Assembly (NCBI RefSeq): GCF_007559005.1
Contig: NZ_CP041763.1
Location: 372,001 to 436,000 of the forward strand
Direction: 5' to 3'
Length of the DNA stretch: 64,000 nucleotides
Source of the DNA: Gordonia zhaorongruii
Lineage (GTDB): Bacteria; Actinomycetota; Actinomycetes; Mycobacteriales; Mycobacteriaceae
Part shown: piece by piece, positions 52,436 to 62,721 of the stretch
Position numbering within the stretch: the first letter of the stretch is position 1
How the letters are laid out: each line of letters begins with the position of its first letter
The notes under the pieces: model-generated
The model's database searches: none
What the model saw: the letters and a program-made list of their open reading frames with translations, nothing else
What the model was told of the DNA's origin: nothing
Made by a program: the position numbers and the translations under genes

Positions 52436-53689
52436 GTGCGCGCACTGGTGATCGGCTCGGGCGGCCGCGAACACGCCCTCCTCCTCGGACTCGACCGCGA
52501 CCCGTCGGTGACGGACCTGCACGCGGCCCCCGGCAACGCCGGGACGGCGGCGATCGCGACCAACCATGCGGTCGACGCGAACTCCGGCGGCGCAGTGGTC
52601 GCCCTCGCCCGCGAGATCGGTGCCGACCTCGTCGTGATCGGCCCGGAGGTCCCGCTCGTGAACGGCGTCGCCGACGCGCTGCGCGAAGCGGGCATCGCGG
52701 TATTCGGACCGAATGCGGCGGCCGCCCGGATCGAGGGTTCCAAAGCCTTCGCCAAGGATGTGATGGCGGCGGCCGGAGTGCGCACCGCCCGCGCCGAGAG
52801 CGTCACCGACACCTCCGGCGTGGACGCGGCACTCGACCGGTTCGGCCCCACCTGGGTGGTCAAGGACGACGGACTGGCGGCGGGTAAGGGCGTGGTGGTC
52901 ACCACGGATCGTGCGCAGGCCCGCGCTCACGCGGTGGACGTGGTCGACAACGGTCATCCGGTCCTTTTGGAGAGCTTCCTCGACGGCCCCGAGGTGTCCC
53001 TGTTCTGCCTCGTCGACGGTGACACCGTTGTCCCGCTGCTCCCGGCACAGGACCATAAGCGGGTCGGCGACGGCGACGAGGGCCCCAACACCGGCGGCAT
53101 GGGTGCATACACACCGCTGCCATGGCTGCCGGACGGCATGGTGGGCCGCATCGTCGACGAGGTGGTACGCCCCGTCGCCGCCGAACTCGTCCACCGTGGC
53201 GCCCCGTTCTCGGGGCTGCTGTACGCGGGACTGGCAATCGGTGCAGACGGTCCGGCCGTCGTCGAGTTCAACTGCCGCTTCGGCGACCCCGAGACGCAGG
53301 CCGTCCTGGACCTGCTGGAGTCCCCGCTCGGCGAGACGCTCGCCGCCGTCGCGAACGGCACGCTCGGCGAACTGCCGGAGCTGCGCTGGTTCGACGGCAG
53401 TGCCGTCGTGGTGGTGCTGGCCGCCGAGAACTACCCGGGAACCCCGCGCAAGGGCGATCCGATCGACGGTGCGGGCACCGAGGGCGTGCTGCATGCCGGA
53501 ACGGCGCTCGACGATGCGGGAACGGTTGTCTCGTCGGGAGGCCGCGTGCTGTCCGTCGTCGGTCGCGGTGCCGGTCTCACCGAAGCGCGCGCTCAGGCGT
53601 ACGAACGTCTCACGCAGGTCGGCCTGGCAGGTTCGCACTTTCGCACCGACATCGGCAAGGCGGCCGAGGACGGGGCCATCACGCTCTGA
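52436..53689 (+). CDS. purD: Phosphoribosylamine-glycine ligase PurD
   Basis: ATP-grasp enzyme of 417 residues, the standard length, second step of purine synthesis. [18 protein letters not shown] is the N-terminal signature; [20 protein letters not shown] and [20 protein letters not shown] are GARS motifs, and [19 protein letters not shown] binds Mg-ATP. Start is GTG 52436. It is followed immediately, without a spacer, by the convergent stop of the esterase gene. Confidence 0.96.
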   Translation: MRALVIGSGGREHALLLGLDRDPSVTDLHAAPGNAGTAAIATNHAVDANSGGAVVALAREIGADLVVIGPEVPLVNGVADALREAGIAVFGPNAAAARIEGSKAFAKDVMAAAGVRTARAESVTDTSGVDAALDRFGPTWVVKDDGLAAGKGVVVTTDRAQARAHAVDVVDNGHPVLLESFLDGPEVSLFCLVDGDTVVPLLPAQDHKRVGDGDEGPNTGGMGAYTPLPWLPDGMVGRIVDEVVRPVAAELVHRGAPFSGLLYAGLAIGADGPAVVEFNCRFGDPETQAVLDLLESPLGETLAAVANGTLGELPELRWFDGSAVVVVLAAENYPGTPRKGDPIDGAGTEGVLHAGTALDDAGTVVSSGGRVLSVVGRGAGLTEARAQAYERLTQVGLAGSHFRTDIGKAAEDGAITL

Positions 53690-54670
53690 TCAGCGTGCAG
53701 CGAGGGCCCGGCCGAGGAAGGCGACCTGATCGGGGAGCACGGATCGCCAGAAGCGGTTCGTGTGTCCGCCGGGGGAGGTGGCGAACGCGGCAGGCGGATG
53801 CAGGTCGGATGCCCACTGGCGGGTGTACGTGTAGAACTGGTCGGATGTCCCGATACTGATCATCAGCGGAATCTTCGAGAAGACGTGCTGTTGACCGAAC
53901 ATCGAGTTGGCCTGGTAGTCGGCGAACGAGTCGAAGGCCCGCGGCGGGAACATGGTCGGATCGGCCCACATCGCGGGCGAACTCACGGCGATAGCCGCGA
54001 CCCGCTGCGCACCGAGGATCGCACCGATGCGCAAGGCGCCGTAGCCGCCCATCGACCAGCCGAACAGGCCGATCCGGTCGGTGCGGAGATCGAGTTCGGG
54101 GCTGCGGTCGAGGAGCGGGATGAACTCATCGATGATCATCGCGGCGCCGTCGGCGCCATCGTTCCGCAGGTGGAAGTAATTACGGTCGACGTCGACGCAG
54201 GCCACCGCGAACGGCGGGTTACCGGCGTCGACGTGCTGCTGCACCACGCCCTGAATGTTGAGGGCCTTGGCGAAGATCGTGCGCTCATCCGTGTTGAGCG
54301 CATGCGCGACGATCACCACGGGCAGTTCGCCGGTCACACCGCGAGGGCGGGAGACGGCCCAGCGGGTGGGACGTCCGGCCATCTTCGCCGACACGAACGA
54401 ACCGGTCACGACGGGCGGGTCGTCGGCGATCTCGGGCGGCGTCGTCTCGATGGGGAGTTCGTCGTCCGGGCCGATGTGCGCGGCACCCTGCGGGGTGACG
54501 GGATCGTTGGTCGCGCAACCGGCCAATCCCAGAACGGCCAAACCAGCGCCGCCGGTGAGCAGTCCCCTCCGGGAGAGCGCACGACGGGTCACGGCGCCGG
54601 ACAGCACGGAACCAGTGGATTGCATCGTGTGGGGCGCCGCGTCGGGCTGAGGAGAACGATCGCGGGTCAT
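53690..54670 (-). CDS. Exported alpha/beta-hydrolase (esterase D/Ag85-like) lipoprotein
   Basis: Esterase-fold protein of 326 residues. It has a Tat-type signal with TRRALSRRGLLTGGAGLAVL and lipobox LAGC (Cys near residue 51), so it should be a lipoprotein exported by Tat. The serine elbow is GLFGWSMGGYGALRIG, the acid is in SIGTSDQFY, and the His in SPGGHTNRFW; all belong to the esterase D/antigen 85-like class. It may be a mycolyl or other acyl esterase. ATG 54670 was taken from a much longer open frame whose upstream part is noncoding. Confidence 0.82.
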   Translation of the reverse strand: MTRDRSPQPDAAPHTMQSTGSVLSGAVTRRALSRRGLLTGGAGLAVLGLAGCATNDPVTPQGAAHIGPDDELPIETTPPEIADDPPVVTGSFVSAKMAGRPTRWAVSRPRGVTGELPVVIVAHALNTDERTIFAKALNIQGVVQQHVDAGNPPFAVACVDVDRNYFHLRNDGADGAAMIIDEFIPLLDRSPELDLRTDRIGLFGWSMGGYGALRIGAILGAQRVAAIAVSSPAMWADPTMFPPRAFDSFADYQANSMFGQQHVFSKIPLMISIGTSDQFYTYTRQWASDLHPPAAFATSPGGHTNRFWRSVLPDQVAFLGRALAAR

Positions 54671-54800
54671 CGCCGTCTCACGATACCGGCTGACCGGGGT
54701 GCTACCGGCATGTCGCGGCCGCGGGAGTGCCGAATCTCTCAGCTTCGACCCGCAGGTCGGTGACCTCTGAGGTGCACCGATACGTAGGAGGCAGAAGTGG

Positions 54801-54935
54801 TCAGCCGGTCGGGCGTGAGTCCGCGCATACGCAGCGCTGGTCGATCGAGATCTCAGCCATGACCTCGTCGACGTGCGCGCCGCACCCGTCCCACGTGGTC
54901 TTGCCGCAGCGATTGCAGGGCACCGGGAAACACAT
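54801..54935 (-). CDS. Small zinc-ribbon protein (44 aa)
   Basis: MCFPVPCNRCGKTTWDGCGA then HVDEVMAEISIDQRCVC: five to seven Cys in CxxC and CxC pairs with GKTTWDGCG between. I recall many actinobacteria having small proteins with this MCxPVxCxxCGKTTWxGCG pattern near purine or esterase genes, but no function is known to me. An in-frame start at 55001 would be longer; ATG 54935 fits the conserved N-terminus. It lies between the esterase and purB, on the opposite strand from the latter. Confidence 0.78.
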   Translation of the reverse strand: MCFPVPCNRCGKTTWDGCGAHVDEVMAEISIDQRCVCADSRPTG

Positions 54936-55070
54936 CGGGTTCGAGTCCTTCGTCGTCGGTCGGCAGCCACCGTCCGTTCGGCGCGGTGGGCTGGTAGGCA
55001 CCCGCCCAGTTTACCTTCGCCGGGCGAAGCGCTTTTCGTGCCTGCACCCGACGACCGTAGACTGCTCCAC

Positions 55071-56498
55071 GTGGGTAAACCTGCCATCAGCAATGTCCTC
55101 GCCAACCGTTACGCCTCCGCAGGCCTCGCCGAGATCTGGTCGCCGAGTCACAAGATCGTTCTCGAACGGCAACTGTGGATCGCCGTTCTGAAGGCGCAGC
55201 GCGATCTCGGGATCGACGTTCCCGCGGACGCCATCGCCGACTACGAGCGAGTGGTCGACCAGATCGACCTGAATTCGATAGCCGAGCGTGAACGAGTCAC
55301 CCGGCACGATGTGAAGGCTCGGATCGAGGAGTTCAACCACCTCGCCGGGCACGAGCAGATCCACAAAGGGATGACCAGTCGCGACCTCACCGAGAACGTC
55401 GAGCAACTACAGGTCCTCCGGTCGCTCCAGCACGTCCGCGGCCACGGCATCGCGATCCTGGCTCGCGTCACCGAGCGTGCTGCGTCGTACGCGACCGTTG
55501 TCATGGCTGGCCGCAGCCACAACGTCGCTGCGCAGGCAACGACGCTGGGCAAGCGTTTCGCCAGTGCCGCCGACGAACTGATGATCGCCCTCACTCGAGT
55601 GGACGAGCTGATCGCGCGCTATCCGCTGCGCGGGATCAAGGGCCCGATGGGCACCAGCCAGGACATGCTCGACCTGCTCGACGGTGACGCGGGCAAGCTC
55701 GATGAACTCGAGACGAAGGTGGCGCAGCACCTCGGATTCGCCAACGCGCTCACCTCGGTGGGTCAGGTGTACCCGCGATCCCTCGACTACGACGTGGTCT
55801 CGTCGCTCGTCCAGCTGGCCGCGGGGCCGTCGTCGTTGGCCACCACGGTGCGACTGATGGCGGGCCACGAACTGGTCACCGAGGGCTTCCAGCCAGGCCA
55901 GGTCGGCAGTTCGGCGATGCCGCACAAGATGAACACCCGCAGCTGCGAACGCGTCAACGGTCTCGCCGTCATCCTGCGCGGCTACGCGTCGATGACCGGC
56001 GAGCTCTCCGGCGCCCAGTGGAACGAGGGCGACGTGTTCTGCTCGGTGGTGCGACGCGTCGCCCTGCCGGACGCGTTCTTCGCCATCGACGGGCTGATGG
56101 AGACGTTCCTGACGGTTCTCGCCGAGTTCGGCGCCTACCCGGCGGTCATCGCCAACGAGCTCGATCGCTACCTGCCGTTCCTCGCAACCACCAAGGTGCT
56201 GATGGCGTCGGTGCGCGCCGGCGTCGGCCGCGAGTCCGCACACGAGGCGATCAAGGAGAACGCGGTGGCCGTCGCACTGGCCATGCGTGAGGAGGGGCGA
56301 GAACCCGATCTGCTCGACCGGTTGGCCGCTGATGATCGCATCCCACTCGACCGCGCCGGACTCGATGAGCTGATCGCGGATAAGACGGCCTTCACCGGTG
56401 CCGCAGAGGCCCAGGTGACGAAGGTGGTCGCCGATGCGGCCGCCTGGATCGACACCGACCCCGAGGCTGCCGGTTACCGCCCGGCCCCGATCCTCTGA
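55071..56498 (+). CDS. purB: Adenylosuccinate lyase PurB
   Basis: Fumarase/aspartase-superfamily lyase of 475 residues acting twice in purine synthesis. TSRDLTENVEQLQVLRSLQH, GRSHNVAAQATTLGKRFASA and the signature GSSAMPHKMNTRSCERVNGL are present; the last holds the catalytic Ser loop. GTG 55071 starts the conserved sequence KPAISNVLANRYASAGLAEIW. It precedes purC by 51 bases and probably shares its transcript. Confidence 0.95.
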   Translation: MGKPAISNVLANRYASAGLAEIWSPSHKIVLERQLWIAVLKAQRDLGIDVPADAIADYERVVDQIDLNSIAERERVTRHDVKARIEEFNHLAGHEQIHKGMTSRDLTENVEQLQVLRSLQHVRGHGIAILARVTERAASYATVVMAGRSHNVAAQATTLGKRFASAADELMIALTRVDELIARYPLRGIKGPMGTSQDMLDLLDGDAGKLDELETKVAQHLGFANALTSVGQVYPRSLDYDVVSSLVQLAAGPSSLATTVRLMAGHELVTEGFQPGQVGSSAMPHKMNTRSCERVNGLAVILRGYASMTGELSGAQWNEGDVFCSVVRRVALPDAFFAIDGLMETFLTVLAEFGAYPAVIANELDRYLPFLATTKVLMASVRAGVGRESAHEAIKENAVAVALAMREEGREPDLLDRLAADDRIPLDRAGLDELIADKTAFTGAAEAQVTKVVADAAAWIDTDPEAAGYRPAPIL

Positions 56499-56549
56499 CC
56501 ATCTGATCCGCTAACGATCAGCCGCCGAGAAGAAGGTTCCGCAACGCTC

Positions 56550-57452
56550 ATGCGTCCCGCACTCGATTCCTACCGGCACGTCGCGTCCGGCAAAGTCCGC
56601 GACATCTACGAGATCGACGATCGGACACTGCTCCTGGTCGCCTCCGACCGGATCTCGGCGTACGACTTCAGTTTGTCGACGCCGATCCCCGACAAAGGCC
56701 GAATCCTGACCGCAGCCAGCTTCTTCTGGTTCGACGCCCTCGGCGTCCCGAACCATCTGGCAGGCGGTCCGCAGGATGACCGGATCCCTGCCGACCTCGT
56801 CGGCCGGTCGATGGTGGTGCACAAGCTGCCCATGCTGCCCGTCGAATGCGTGGCGCGCGGCTACCTGACCGGTTCGGGGCTGATCGACTACCGGGCAACC
56901 GGTGCGGTGTGCGGCGTGCAGCTGCCCGACGGGCTCGGCGAATCCGACCGCCTGCCGCAGCCGATCTTCACTCCGGCCACCAAGGCCGCGGTCGGCGATC
57001 ACGACGAGAACGTATCCATCGATCAGGTCGCCGACACAGTCGGCCGCGAGCTCGCGGAGCAACTGCGTGAGACGACCCTCGACATCTACGGCCGCGGCGC
57101 CGAGCTGGCCGCCGACCGCGGCATCATTCTCGCCGACACCAAGTTCGAGTTCGGGCAGGCGCCCGACGGCTCGCTCGTCCTCGCCGACGAGGTGCTGACT
57201 CCCGATTCGTCCCGCTACTGGGACGCGCAGGACTACACGCCGGGTCGCGTGCAGCCGAGCTTCGATAAGCAGATCGTCCGCAATTGGCTGACCGGCGATG
57301 AATCGGGGTGGGACCGGAACTCGGGGGAGCAGCCGCCCGCCCTGCCCGATGAGGTGGTGGAGCGCACCCGTGCCCGCTACATCGAGGCGTACGAGCGCAT
57401 CTCGAAGTTGTCCTTCGCCGACTGGCCTGACAGGCTCACCGCCGATGCCTGA
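56550..57452 (+). CDS. purC: SAICAR synthetase PurC
   Basis: Phosphoribosylaminoimidazole-succinocarboxamide synthase of 300 residues. [20 protein letters not shown] is the N-terminal ATP-binding motif, [19 protein letters not shown] the substrate loop, and [20 protein letters not shown] then [16 protein letters not shown] the catalytic segment. It overlaps oligopeptidase B by 8 bases. ATG at 56550 lies about 10 bases downstream of a GAGAAGG. Confidence 0.96.
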   Translation: MRPALDSYRHVASGKVRDIYEIDDRTLLLVASDRISAYDFSLSTPIPDKGRILTAASFFWFDALGVPNHLAGGPQDDRIPADLVGRSMVVHKLPMLPVECVARGYLTGSGLIDYRATGAVCGVQLPDGLGESDRLPQPIFTPATKAAVGDHDENVSIDQVADTVGRELAEQLRETTLDIYGRGAELAADRGIILADTKFEFGQAPDGSLVLADEVLTPDSSRYWDAQDYTPGRVQPSFDKQIVRNWLTGDESGWDRNSGEQPPALPDEVVERTRARYIEAYERISKLSFADWPDRLTADA

Positions 57453-59586
57453 TACCACGATCCGCACGCAACCGCCCGTCGCCAAGAAGGTCCACTTCGA
57501 GCGCGTCCACCACGGCGACGTATTCGTCGACGAGTACGAGTGGCTGCGCGACAAGGACGACCCGGAGGTCATCGAGTACCTCAAGGGCCAGAACGCCTTC
57601 ACCGAAGCTCAGACCGCCGATCTCGCAGACCTGCGCCGGACCGTGTACGAGGAGATCAAGGCGCGCACCCTCGAGACCGACATGGGTCTCCCGACGCGCA
57701 ACGACCGCTTCTGGTACTTCGTTCGCACCACCGAGGGCGCCGACTATCCGCGGTACTGCCGGTGCCCGATCGCCGATGACGACGACTGGACGCCGCCCGA
57801 GGTGTCCGTGGACGCTCTCCTGCCCGGCGAAGAGGTCTTCTTCGACGCGAACATCGAGGCGAAGGGCAAGCCTTTCTTCAGCCTCGGTGCACTCTCGGTG
57901 AGCCACGACGGAACGCAGTTGGCGTACAGCGTCGACGTCGACGGCGACGAGCGGTACGCACTCAAGTTCCGTGATCTCGTCACCGGCGAGGACCTGCCGG
58001 GAGAGGTGCGGGACACCGGCGGCGGAGCCACCTGGTCCAGGGACGGCCGGTTCGTCTTCTATCCGACGGTCGACGACGCCTGGCGCCCGGACACCGTATG
58101 GCGTCACGAAGTGGGCGCGGGCTCGCCGGACGTGAAGGTCTTCCACGAGGCCGACGAACGGTACTGGGTCGGCGTCGGATCGACGCACAGTGACGACTAC
58201 CTGATGATCGTCTCCGACTCGAAGCTGACCAGCGAGGCCTTCACCCTGCCCGCCGACGATCCGACGGGGGAGTTCACGAGCGTCGCCGGGCGCACCGAGG
58301 GCACCGAGTACGGAGTGGAGCACGCCCGCATCGCGGGCGAGGACTACTTCGTGATCGTGCACAACGGGATCGTCGACGGCGAGCGGGCCGTCAACTACGC
58401 CGTCGACGTGATGCCGGTCGGCGATGCGTCGGCCCGACGCACTCTGATCCCGCACGATCCGGAGCGCCGCGTCGAAGACGTCGACTGCTTCCGCGACTAC
58501 CTGGTCCTCTCGTACCGGGCGAACGCCGTGCCCAAGGTGGCGATCGCCGACCTGCGCACCGTCGACGGACTGCCGTCCCCGGCCGACTTCGTCGAGGTGG
58601 TGTTCGACCAGGAACTGTGCTCACCCGGTCTGGGGTCGAACCCCGAGTGGAGCGCACCTCGGCTGCGCCTCGGGTACATGAGCTTCGTCGAGCCGGCCGA
58701 GGCGCTGGATCTCGACGTCGCGACCGGCGAGCGGACGCTGCTTCGCAGGCAGACGGTGCTCGGCGACTACGACCCGAACGACTACGTCGCGACGCGGGAG
58801 TGGGCCGTCGCCGACGATGGCACCCGTGTCCCGGTCTCGCTCGTGCGACGCCGTGATCTGCCCGCAGACACTGCGGCACCCGTGCTGCTGTGCGGATACG
58901 GCGCATACGAGATGAGCATGGATCCGGGCTTCTCGGTGGCGCGGTTGTCGTTGCTCGACCGCGGCATGGTGGTCGCGTACGCGCATGTGCGCGGCGGTGG
59001 AGAGCTGGGTCGGCCCTGGTACGAGGGCGGCCGACTGAACTTCAAGCGCAACACGTTCACCGACTTCATCGCCGTCGCCCGGCATCTGGTCGATTCGGGT
59101 CGTACGACGCCGCAGCAGCTCGTCGCCGACGGCGGCTCGGCGGGCGGTCTGCTGATGGGTGCGGTCGCGAACATGGCGCCGGAGCTGTTCCAGGGCGTGC
59201 TGGCGGCGGTGCCGTTCGTCGACGCGCTGACGTCCATCCTCGATCCGTCGCTGCCGCTGACGGTCACCGAATGGGACGAGTGGGGCGATCCGCTCCACGA
59301 TCCCGAGGTGTACGAGTACATGAAGACGTACTCACCGTACGAGAACGTGGAGCCGCGCAGTTACCCGTCGATCCTGGCGTTGACGTCGCTCAACGACACG
59401 CGTGTGCTGTTCACCGAAGCTGCCAAATGGGTTGCGCGACTACAGGAGTCCACGACGTCGGGCCTGCCCGTGTTGCTGAAGACCGAGATGTCAGCGGGTC
59501 ACGGCGGTGTGAGCGGACGCTACAAGCAGTGGGAGGAGACCGCGTACGAGTTCGCGTGGATCCTCCGCGAGACCGGCGCGATCTGA
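57445..59586 (+). CDS. ptrB: Oligopeptidase B (prolyl oligopeptidase family S9A)
   Basis: Serine peptidase of 713 residues that cleaves peptides after basic residues. N-terminal [20 protein letters not shown] then [14 protein letters not shown] starts the family. Residues about 75-410 form the propeller. The catalytic domain carries [20 protein letters not shown], the nucleophile in [17 protein letters not shown], the acid in [12 protein letters not shown] and the His in [15 protein letters not shown] 57445 starts inside purC, suggesting coupled translation. In M. tuberculosis the gene order purC-ptrB is the same, but ptrB is split there; here it is intact. Confidence 0.94.
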   Translation: MPDTTIRTQPPVAKKVHFERVHHGDVFVDEYEWLRDKDDPEVIEYLKGQNAFTEAQTADLADLRRTVYEEIKARTLETDMGLPTRNDRFWYFVRTTEGADYPRYCRCPIADDDDWTPPEVSVDALLPGEEVFFDANIEAKGKPFFSLGALSVSHDGTQLAYSVDVDGDERYALKFRDLVTGEDLPGEVRDTGGGATWSRDGRFVFYPTVDDAWRPDTVWRHEVGAGSPDVKVFHEADERYWVGVGSTHSDDYLMIVSDSKLTSEAFTLPADDPTGEFTSVAGRTEGTEYGVEHARIAGEDYFVIVHNGIVDGERAVNYAVDVMPVGDASARRTLIPHDPERRVEDVDCFRDYLVLSYRANAVPKVAIADLRTVDGLPSPADFVEVVFDQELCSPGLGSNPEWSAPRLRLGYMSFVEPAEALDLDVATGERTLLRRQTVLGDYDPNDYVATREWAVADDGTRVPVSLVRRRDLPADTAAPVLLCGYGAYEMSMDPGFSVARLSLLDRGMVVAYAHVRGGGELGRPWYEGGRLNFKRNTFTDFIAVARHLVDSGRTTPQQLVADGGSAGGLLMGAVANMAPELFQGVLAAVPFVDALTSILDPSLPLTVTEWDEWGDPLHDPEVYEYMKTYSPYENVEPRSYPSILALTSLNDTRVLFTEAAKWVARLQESTTSGLPVLLKTEMSAGHGGVSGRYKQWEETAYEFAWILRETGAI

Positions 59587-59736
59587 GGTCCGATCCAGCG
59601 GCGTCGGGGCGGAGATCGCCACCGGTACGCGTTGGGGATGCGCGACGATCGGCGTTGGAGAAAAGCGACGGGCAGCGGCTCCCTTCCCTGCGACGGCAAA
59701 CCGGAGATCCGGCGGAGCGGGGACGACAGCAGACGA

Positions 59737-59768
59737 CTGTGCCCCGCTGTTCTCACAGCGGGGCACAG
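59737..59768. terminator. Hairpin between convergent ptrB and MFS genes
   Basis: Perfect 14-base arms CTGTGCCCCGCTGT and ACAGCGGGGCACAG on a TCTC loop. The preceding 150 bases after ptrB hold nothing else I recognise. Confidence 0.8.
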
Positions 59769-59789
59769 GTCGTGGGTCGGGCGACGGTG

Positions 59790-61307
59790 TCAGTGCATGA
59801 CGGCCGGCACCTGCTCCTCGGTGACGCTCTGCGCGATCTTCTTACGGGGCAGGAAGAACGCCGGGATCAGGGTCAGTGCGACCAGGACCGTGCTGACGAT
59901 GAACGTCGTGGCGAACGCCGAGGCGGCGTCATCGAATCCGAGGTCGAGCATGCCCTGCGGTACGTCCGCAGGCACCATGTCCGGTGCGACGTTGGAGCCG
60001 ATCGCCAAGCTGGCGCCGGCGGTCAGCAGGCCGGTGTACACGACCGTGATCACTGCGGAGCCGATCGATGACGCGGTCTGCTGGACGACGTTGACGAGAG
60101 TGGAACCGTCGTTGACCTGTTCCGGCTTCAGCGTGGCGAGAGCGGCCGACATGATCGGCATCATCGTCATGCCCATACCGAGGCCCTGCACGAACAGGGC
60201 GCCGCACAGGTAGAGGTACGACGTCTCCGGTCCGAGGAAGACGAATGCGCCCACACCGATGACCAGCAGCACCAGGCCGCCGAGTACGGACTTTCCGGGG
60301 CCGATCTTGTCGGTCATCTTGCCTGCGATGGGCATGGTCAACATGGCGCCGATGCCCTGCGGAGCCAGCAGGAGGCCTGCGATGAGCGTGGTCTCGCCGC
60401 GGACGCCGATGAAGTACTGCGGGTACAGCAGCGACGAGCCGAAGAACGCGATCATGAAGGTGACCATCGTGAGCACCGAGACCATGAGGGTCCGGTTCTT
60501 GAACAGGCGAAGGTCGATCAGCGGATTCTTAGCGCGCAGCGCGTGGAAGACGAACCCGATGATGAGCAGTGCGCCGATGATCATCGGGACGTACACCTTG
60601 GGTGCGCCGAACGTTCCCTCTTCGGCGCTCGAGGAGACGCCGAACAGGAACAGTGCCAGACCGGGTGACAGGAGAAGCAGGCCGATGCCGTCGATCGAGG
60701 GGCTGACCTTGTCCTTGTCGGTCGGCAGAGCGAACCAGGCGTAGACGATGGCGATGAGGCCGATCGGGATGTTGATCAGGAAGACCCAGTGCCAGGACGC
60801 GATCTCGATGAGCCAGCCACCGAGGATCGGTCCCGCGATCGGGCCGAGCAGCATCGGGATTCCGAGGACGGCCATGACCGAGCCGACGCGCGCCGGACCG
60901 GCTGCCTTGGTCATGATCATCATGCCGATGGGCATGAGCAGACCACCGCCGAGGCCCTGGACGACGCGGAACGCGACCAGGGTGCCGATGCTGGTGGCCA
61001 TCGCGCAGAGTATCGAGCCGATCAGGAACAGAACCAGCGAGGCGAGGTACACGTTGCGGGTGCCGAACCGCGAAGCGGCCCAACTCGCGATCGGGATCAC
61101 GGCTGCCAGTGCCAGGGTGTAGCCGGTCATCGACCAGGCGACGCTGGCAGGCGACGATGAGAACTCCTGCGCGAAGGTGTTCTGTGCGACGCCGACGACG
61201 GTCACGTCGAGGATCGACATGATCGCGCCGAGGACGACCACACCGGCGACGATGAACACATCGCGACCGAGTTTGTCCGGCGCAGGAGCCGAGACGGATG
61301 AAGTCAT
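59790..61307 (-). CDS. DHA2-family MFS drug exporter (EmrB/QacA-like)
   Basis: 14-helix transporter of 505 residues. Motif C of antiporters is GIPMLLGPIAGPILGGWLIE (helix 5), and the motif D1-like region SILDVTVVGVAQNTFAQEF is in helix 1. PQGIGAMLTMPIAGKMTDKI sits in the middle. It likely exports lipophilic drugs. It is cotranscribed with the upstream MarR gene (ATGA overlap), which probably represses it. It occupies the place of emrB (Rv0783c) next to ptrB in M. tuberculosis. Confidence 0.9.
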   Translation of the reverse strand: MTSSVSAPAPDKLGRDVFIVAGVVVLGAIMSILDVTVVGVAQNTFAQEFSSSPASVAWSMTGYTLALAAVIPIASWAASRFGTRNVYLASLVLFLIGSILCAMATSIGTLVAFRVVQGLGGGLLMPIGMMIMTKAAGPARVGSVMAVLGIPMLLGPIAGPILGGWLIEIASWHWVFLINIPIGLIAIVYAWFALPTDKDKVSPSIDGIGLLLLSPGLALFLFGVSSSAEEGTFGAPKVYVPMIIGALLIIGFVFHALRAKNPLIDLRLFKNRTLMVSVLTMVTFMIAFFGSSLLYPQYFIGVRGETTLIAGLLLAPQGIGAMLTMPIAGKMTDKIGPGKSVLGGLVLLVIGVGAFVFLGPETSYLYLCGALFVQGLGMGMTMMPIMSAALATLKPEQVNDGSTLVNVVQQTASSIGSAVITVVYTGLLTAGASLAIGSNVAPDMVPADVPQGMLDLGFDDAASAFATTFIVSTVLVALTLIPAFFLPRKKIAQSVTEEQVPAVMH

Positions 61308-61777
61308 GGGGTCACTTTCTCTGGTGAGAGGTGGGTCAGGGTGTCGGTCAGGGTGTCGCGGAGTCTGGTCCGTGACGTTTCCGGTAGCGATGCGACGCAA
61401 CTGGTGAGGTCGTCCGCCTTCAGCGCGAACTGGTCATCGAGCAGCGCCTGGCCCTGGTCGGTCAGGGAGAGTCGTTTGACGCGGCGGTCGGCCGGGTCCT
61501 CCCGACGGTCCACGAGTTCCAGGCCCACCAGCCGATCCGCGCCCCTCCCGGCGGCCGCGAGGGAGAGCCCCACGGCCTCAGCGAGCGCATTGACCGACAT
61601 CGGTTCATCACCGTGGTGCAACACGAGGAGCATGCGGAGCTGCGAGAGCGTCAGGTCCGTGGCTGCCAGGTTGTCTGCGGTGCTGCAGAGATGCTGTTCG
61701 GCGATGTGCTCGAGAAAGCGCAGCAGCACCGAACTGGTACTGCGGACGGATTCATCGGGGAGATCGACTGAAGACAC
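61304..61777 (-). CDS. MarR-family transcriptional regulator
   Basis: Protein of 157 residues. LTLSQLRMLLVLHHGDEPMS and VNALAEAVGLSLAAAGRGAD form the HTH, followed by the wing REDPADRRVKRLSLTDQG. Upstream DNA at 61790-61824 is AT-rich with TTGC-N6-GCAA, a plausible operator. It forms an operon with the MFS pump, the usual layout for efflux control. Confidence 0.9.
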   Translation of the reverse strand: MSSVDLPDESVRSTSSVLLRFLEHIAEQHLCSTADNLAATDLTLSQLRMLLVLHHGDEPMSVNALAEAVGLSLAAAGRGADRLVGLELVDRREDPADRRVKRLSLTDQGQALLDDQFALKADDLTSCVASLPETSRTRLRDTLTDTLTHLSPEKVTP

Positions 61778-61789
61778 GTGAATAACTTA

Positions 61790-61824
61790 CGCCCACGCAA
61801 ATATTGCTGCAATGCAATTATTGG
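61790..61824. promoter_or_regulatory. AT-rich operator/promoter of the MarR-MFS operon
   Basis: AAATATTGCTGCAATGCAAT lies upstream of the MarR gene start and contains ATTGC-N6-GCAAT. The AT-rich composition contrasts with the surroundings. It also lies upstream of the divergent glutathione peroxidase. Confidence 0.55.
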
Positions 61825-61857
61825 TGAGGCTGCTCACCGGTCGTTACGCTGTGGGAC

Positions 61858-62346
61858 ATGAGTCACTCCGACGTGAAATCCGTACCCGTCAACGCCCTCG
61901 ACGGCTCGCCCGCCGACCTCTCCGAGTTCGGTGGCCCGTTGCTGGTCGTCAATGTCGCCTCCAAGTGCGGCCTCACTCCGCAGTACACGAAGCTCGAGGA
62001 ACTGCAGAAGGAGTACGGCCCCAGGGGGCTGACCGTCGTCGGTGTTCCGTGCAACCAGTTCATGGGGCAGGAGCCGGGCACCGCAGACGAGATCGCGACG
62101 TTCTGCTCGACCAACTACGGCGTCACCTTCCCGCTCCTGGAGAAGTCCGACGTCAACGGCGAGGGGCGTCACCCGCTGTACGAACTTCTCACCCAGGCTC
62201 CCGACGCCGATGGCGAGGCCGGCGATATCGCGTGGAACTTCGAGAAATTCGTCGTCGGCTCGAACGGCGAGGTCCTCGCACGATTCCGTCCGACCACCGA
62301 ACCGGACGCACCCGAAGTGAAGAAGGCCATCGAAGGCGCCCTCTGA
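61858..62346 (+). CDS. Glutathione peroxidase-family (thiol) peroxidase
   Basis: Protein of 162 residues. The peroxidatic residue is Cys37 in NVASKCGLTPQYTKLEEL, so it is not a selenoprotein. VPCNQFMGQEPG and the WNFEKF motif are the other signature blocks; Cys65 and Cys83 could be resolving residues. As actinobacteria lack glutathione, thioredoxin is the likely electron donor. It diverges from the MarR gene. Confidence 0.92.
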   Translation: MSHSDVKSVPVNALDGSPADLSEFGGPLLVVNVASKCGLTPQYTKLEELQKEYGPRGLTVVGVPCNQFMGQEPGTADEIATFCSTNYGVTFPLLEKSDVNGEGRHPLYELLTQAPDADGEAGDIAWNFEKFVVGSNGEVLARFRPTTEPDAPEVKKAIEGAL

Positions 62347-62474
62347 ACCCCTTGCCGACTGCGGTCGTGTGCGAATGCTGCGACCCAGGTCGGGCCGGGT
62401 ACGATTGCTGCGGATCGTCCGGACCGCGGTAGCGGCCCGGACTTGCACATCACTTCAGTGAGGAGCGGTGCCTG

Positions 62475-62714
62475 ATGGCGCGTGTAGTGGTCGATGTGAT
62501 GCCCAAGGCCGAGATCCTGGACCCGCAGGGGCAGGCGATCTCCGGTGCGTTGGGACGTCTCGGATTCTCCGGCGTCGCCGACGTCCGGCAGGGCAAGCGA
62601 TTCGAGCTGGAGGTCGACGACACCGTCTCGGACGCCGACCTCGATCGCATCGCCGAAGAATTGCTGACCAACACGGTCATCGAGAACTTCGCCGTCTCAC
62701 GCGTGGCTGAGTGA
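62475..62714 (+). CDS. purS: Phosphoribosylformylglycinamidine synthase subunit PurS
   Basis: Small subunit of 79 residues: [20 protein letters not shown], then [20 protein letters not shown]. It bridges PurQ and PurL in the FGAM synthase complex. It is 7 bases before purQ. The 128-base gap upstream presumably contains the promoter. Confidence 0.95.
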   Translation: MARVVVDVMPKAEILDPQGQAISGALGRLGFSGVADVRQGKRFELEVDDTVSDADLDRIAEELLTNTVIENFAVSRVAE

Positions 62715-62721
62715 TCGCGTC

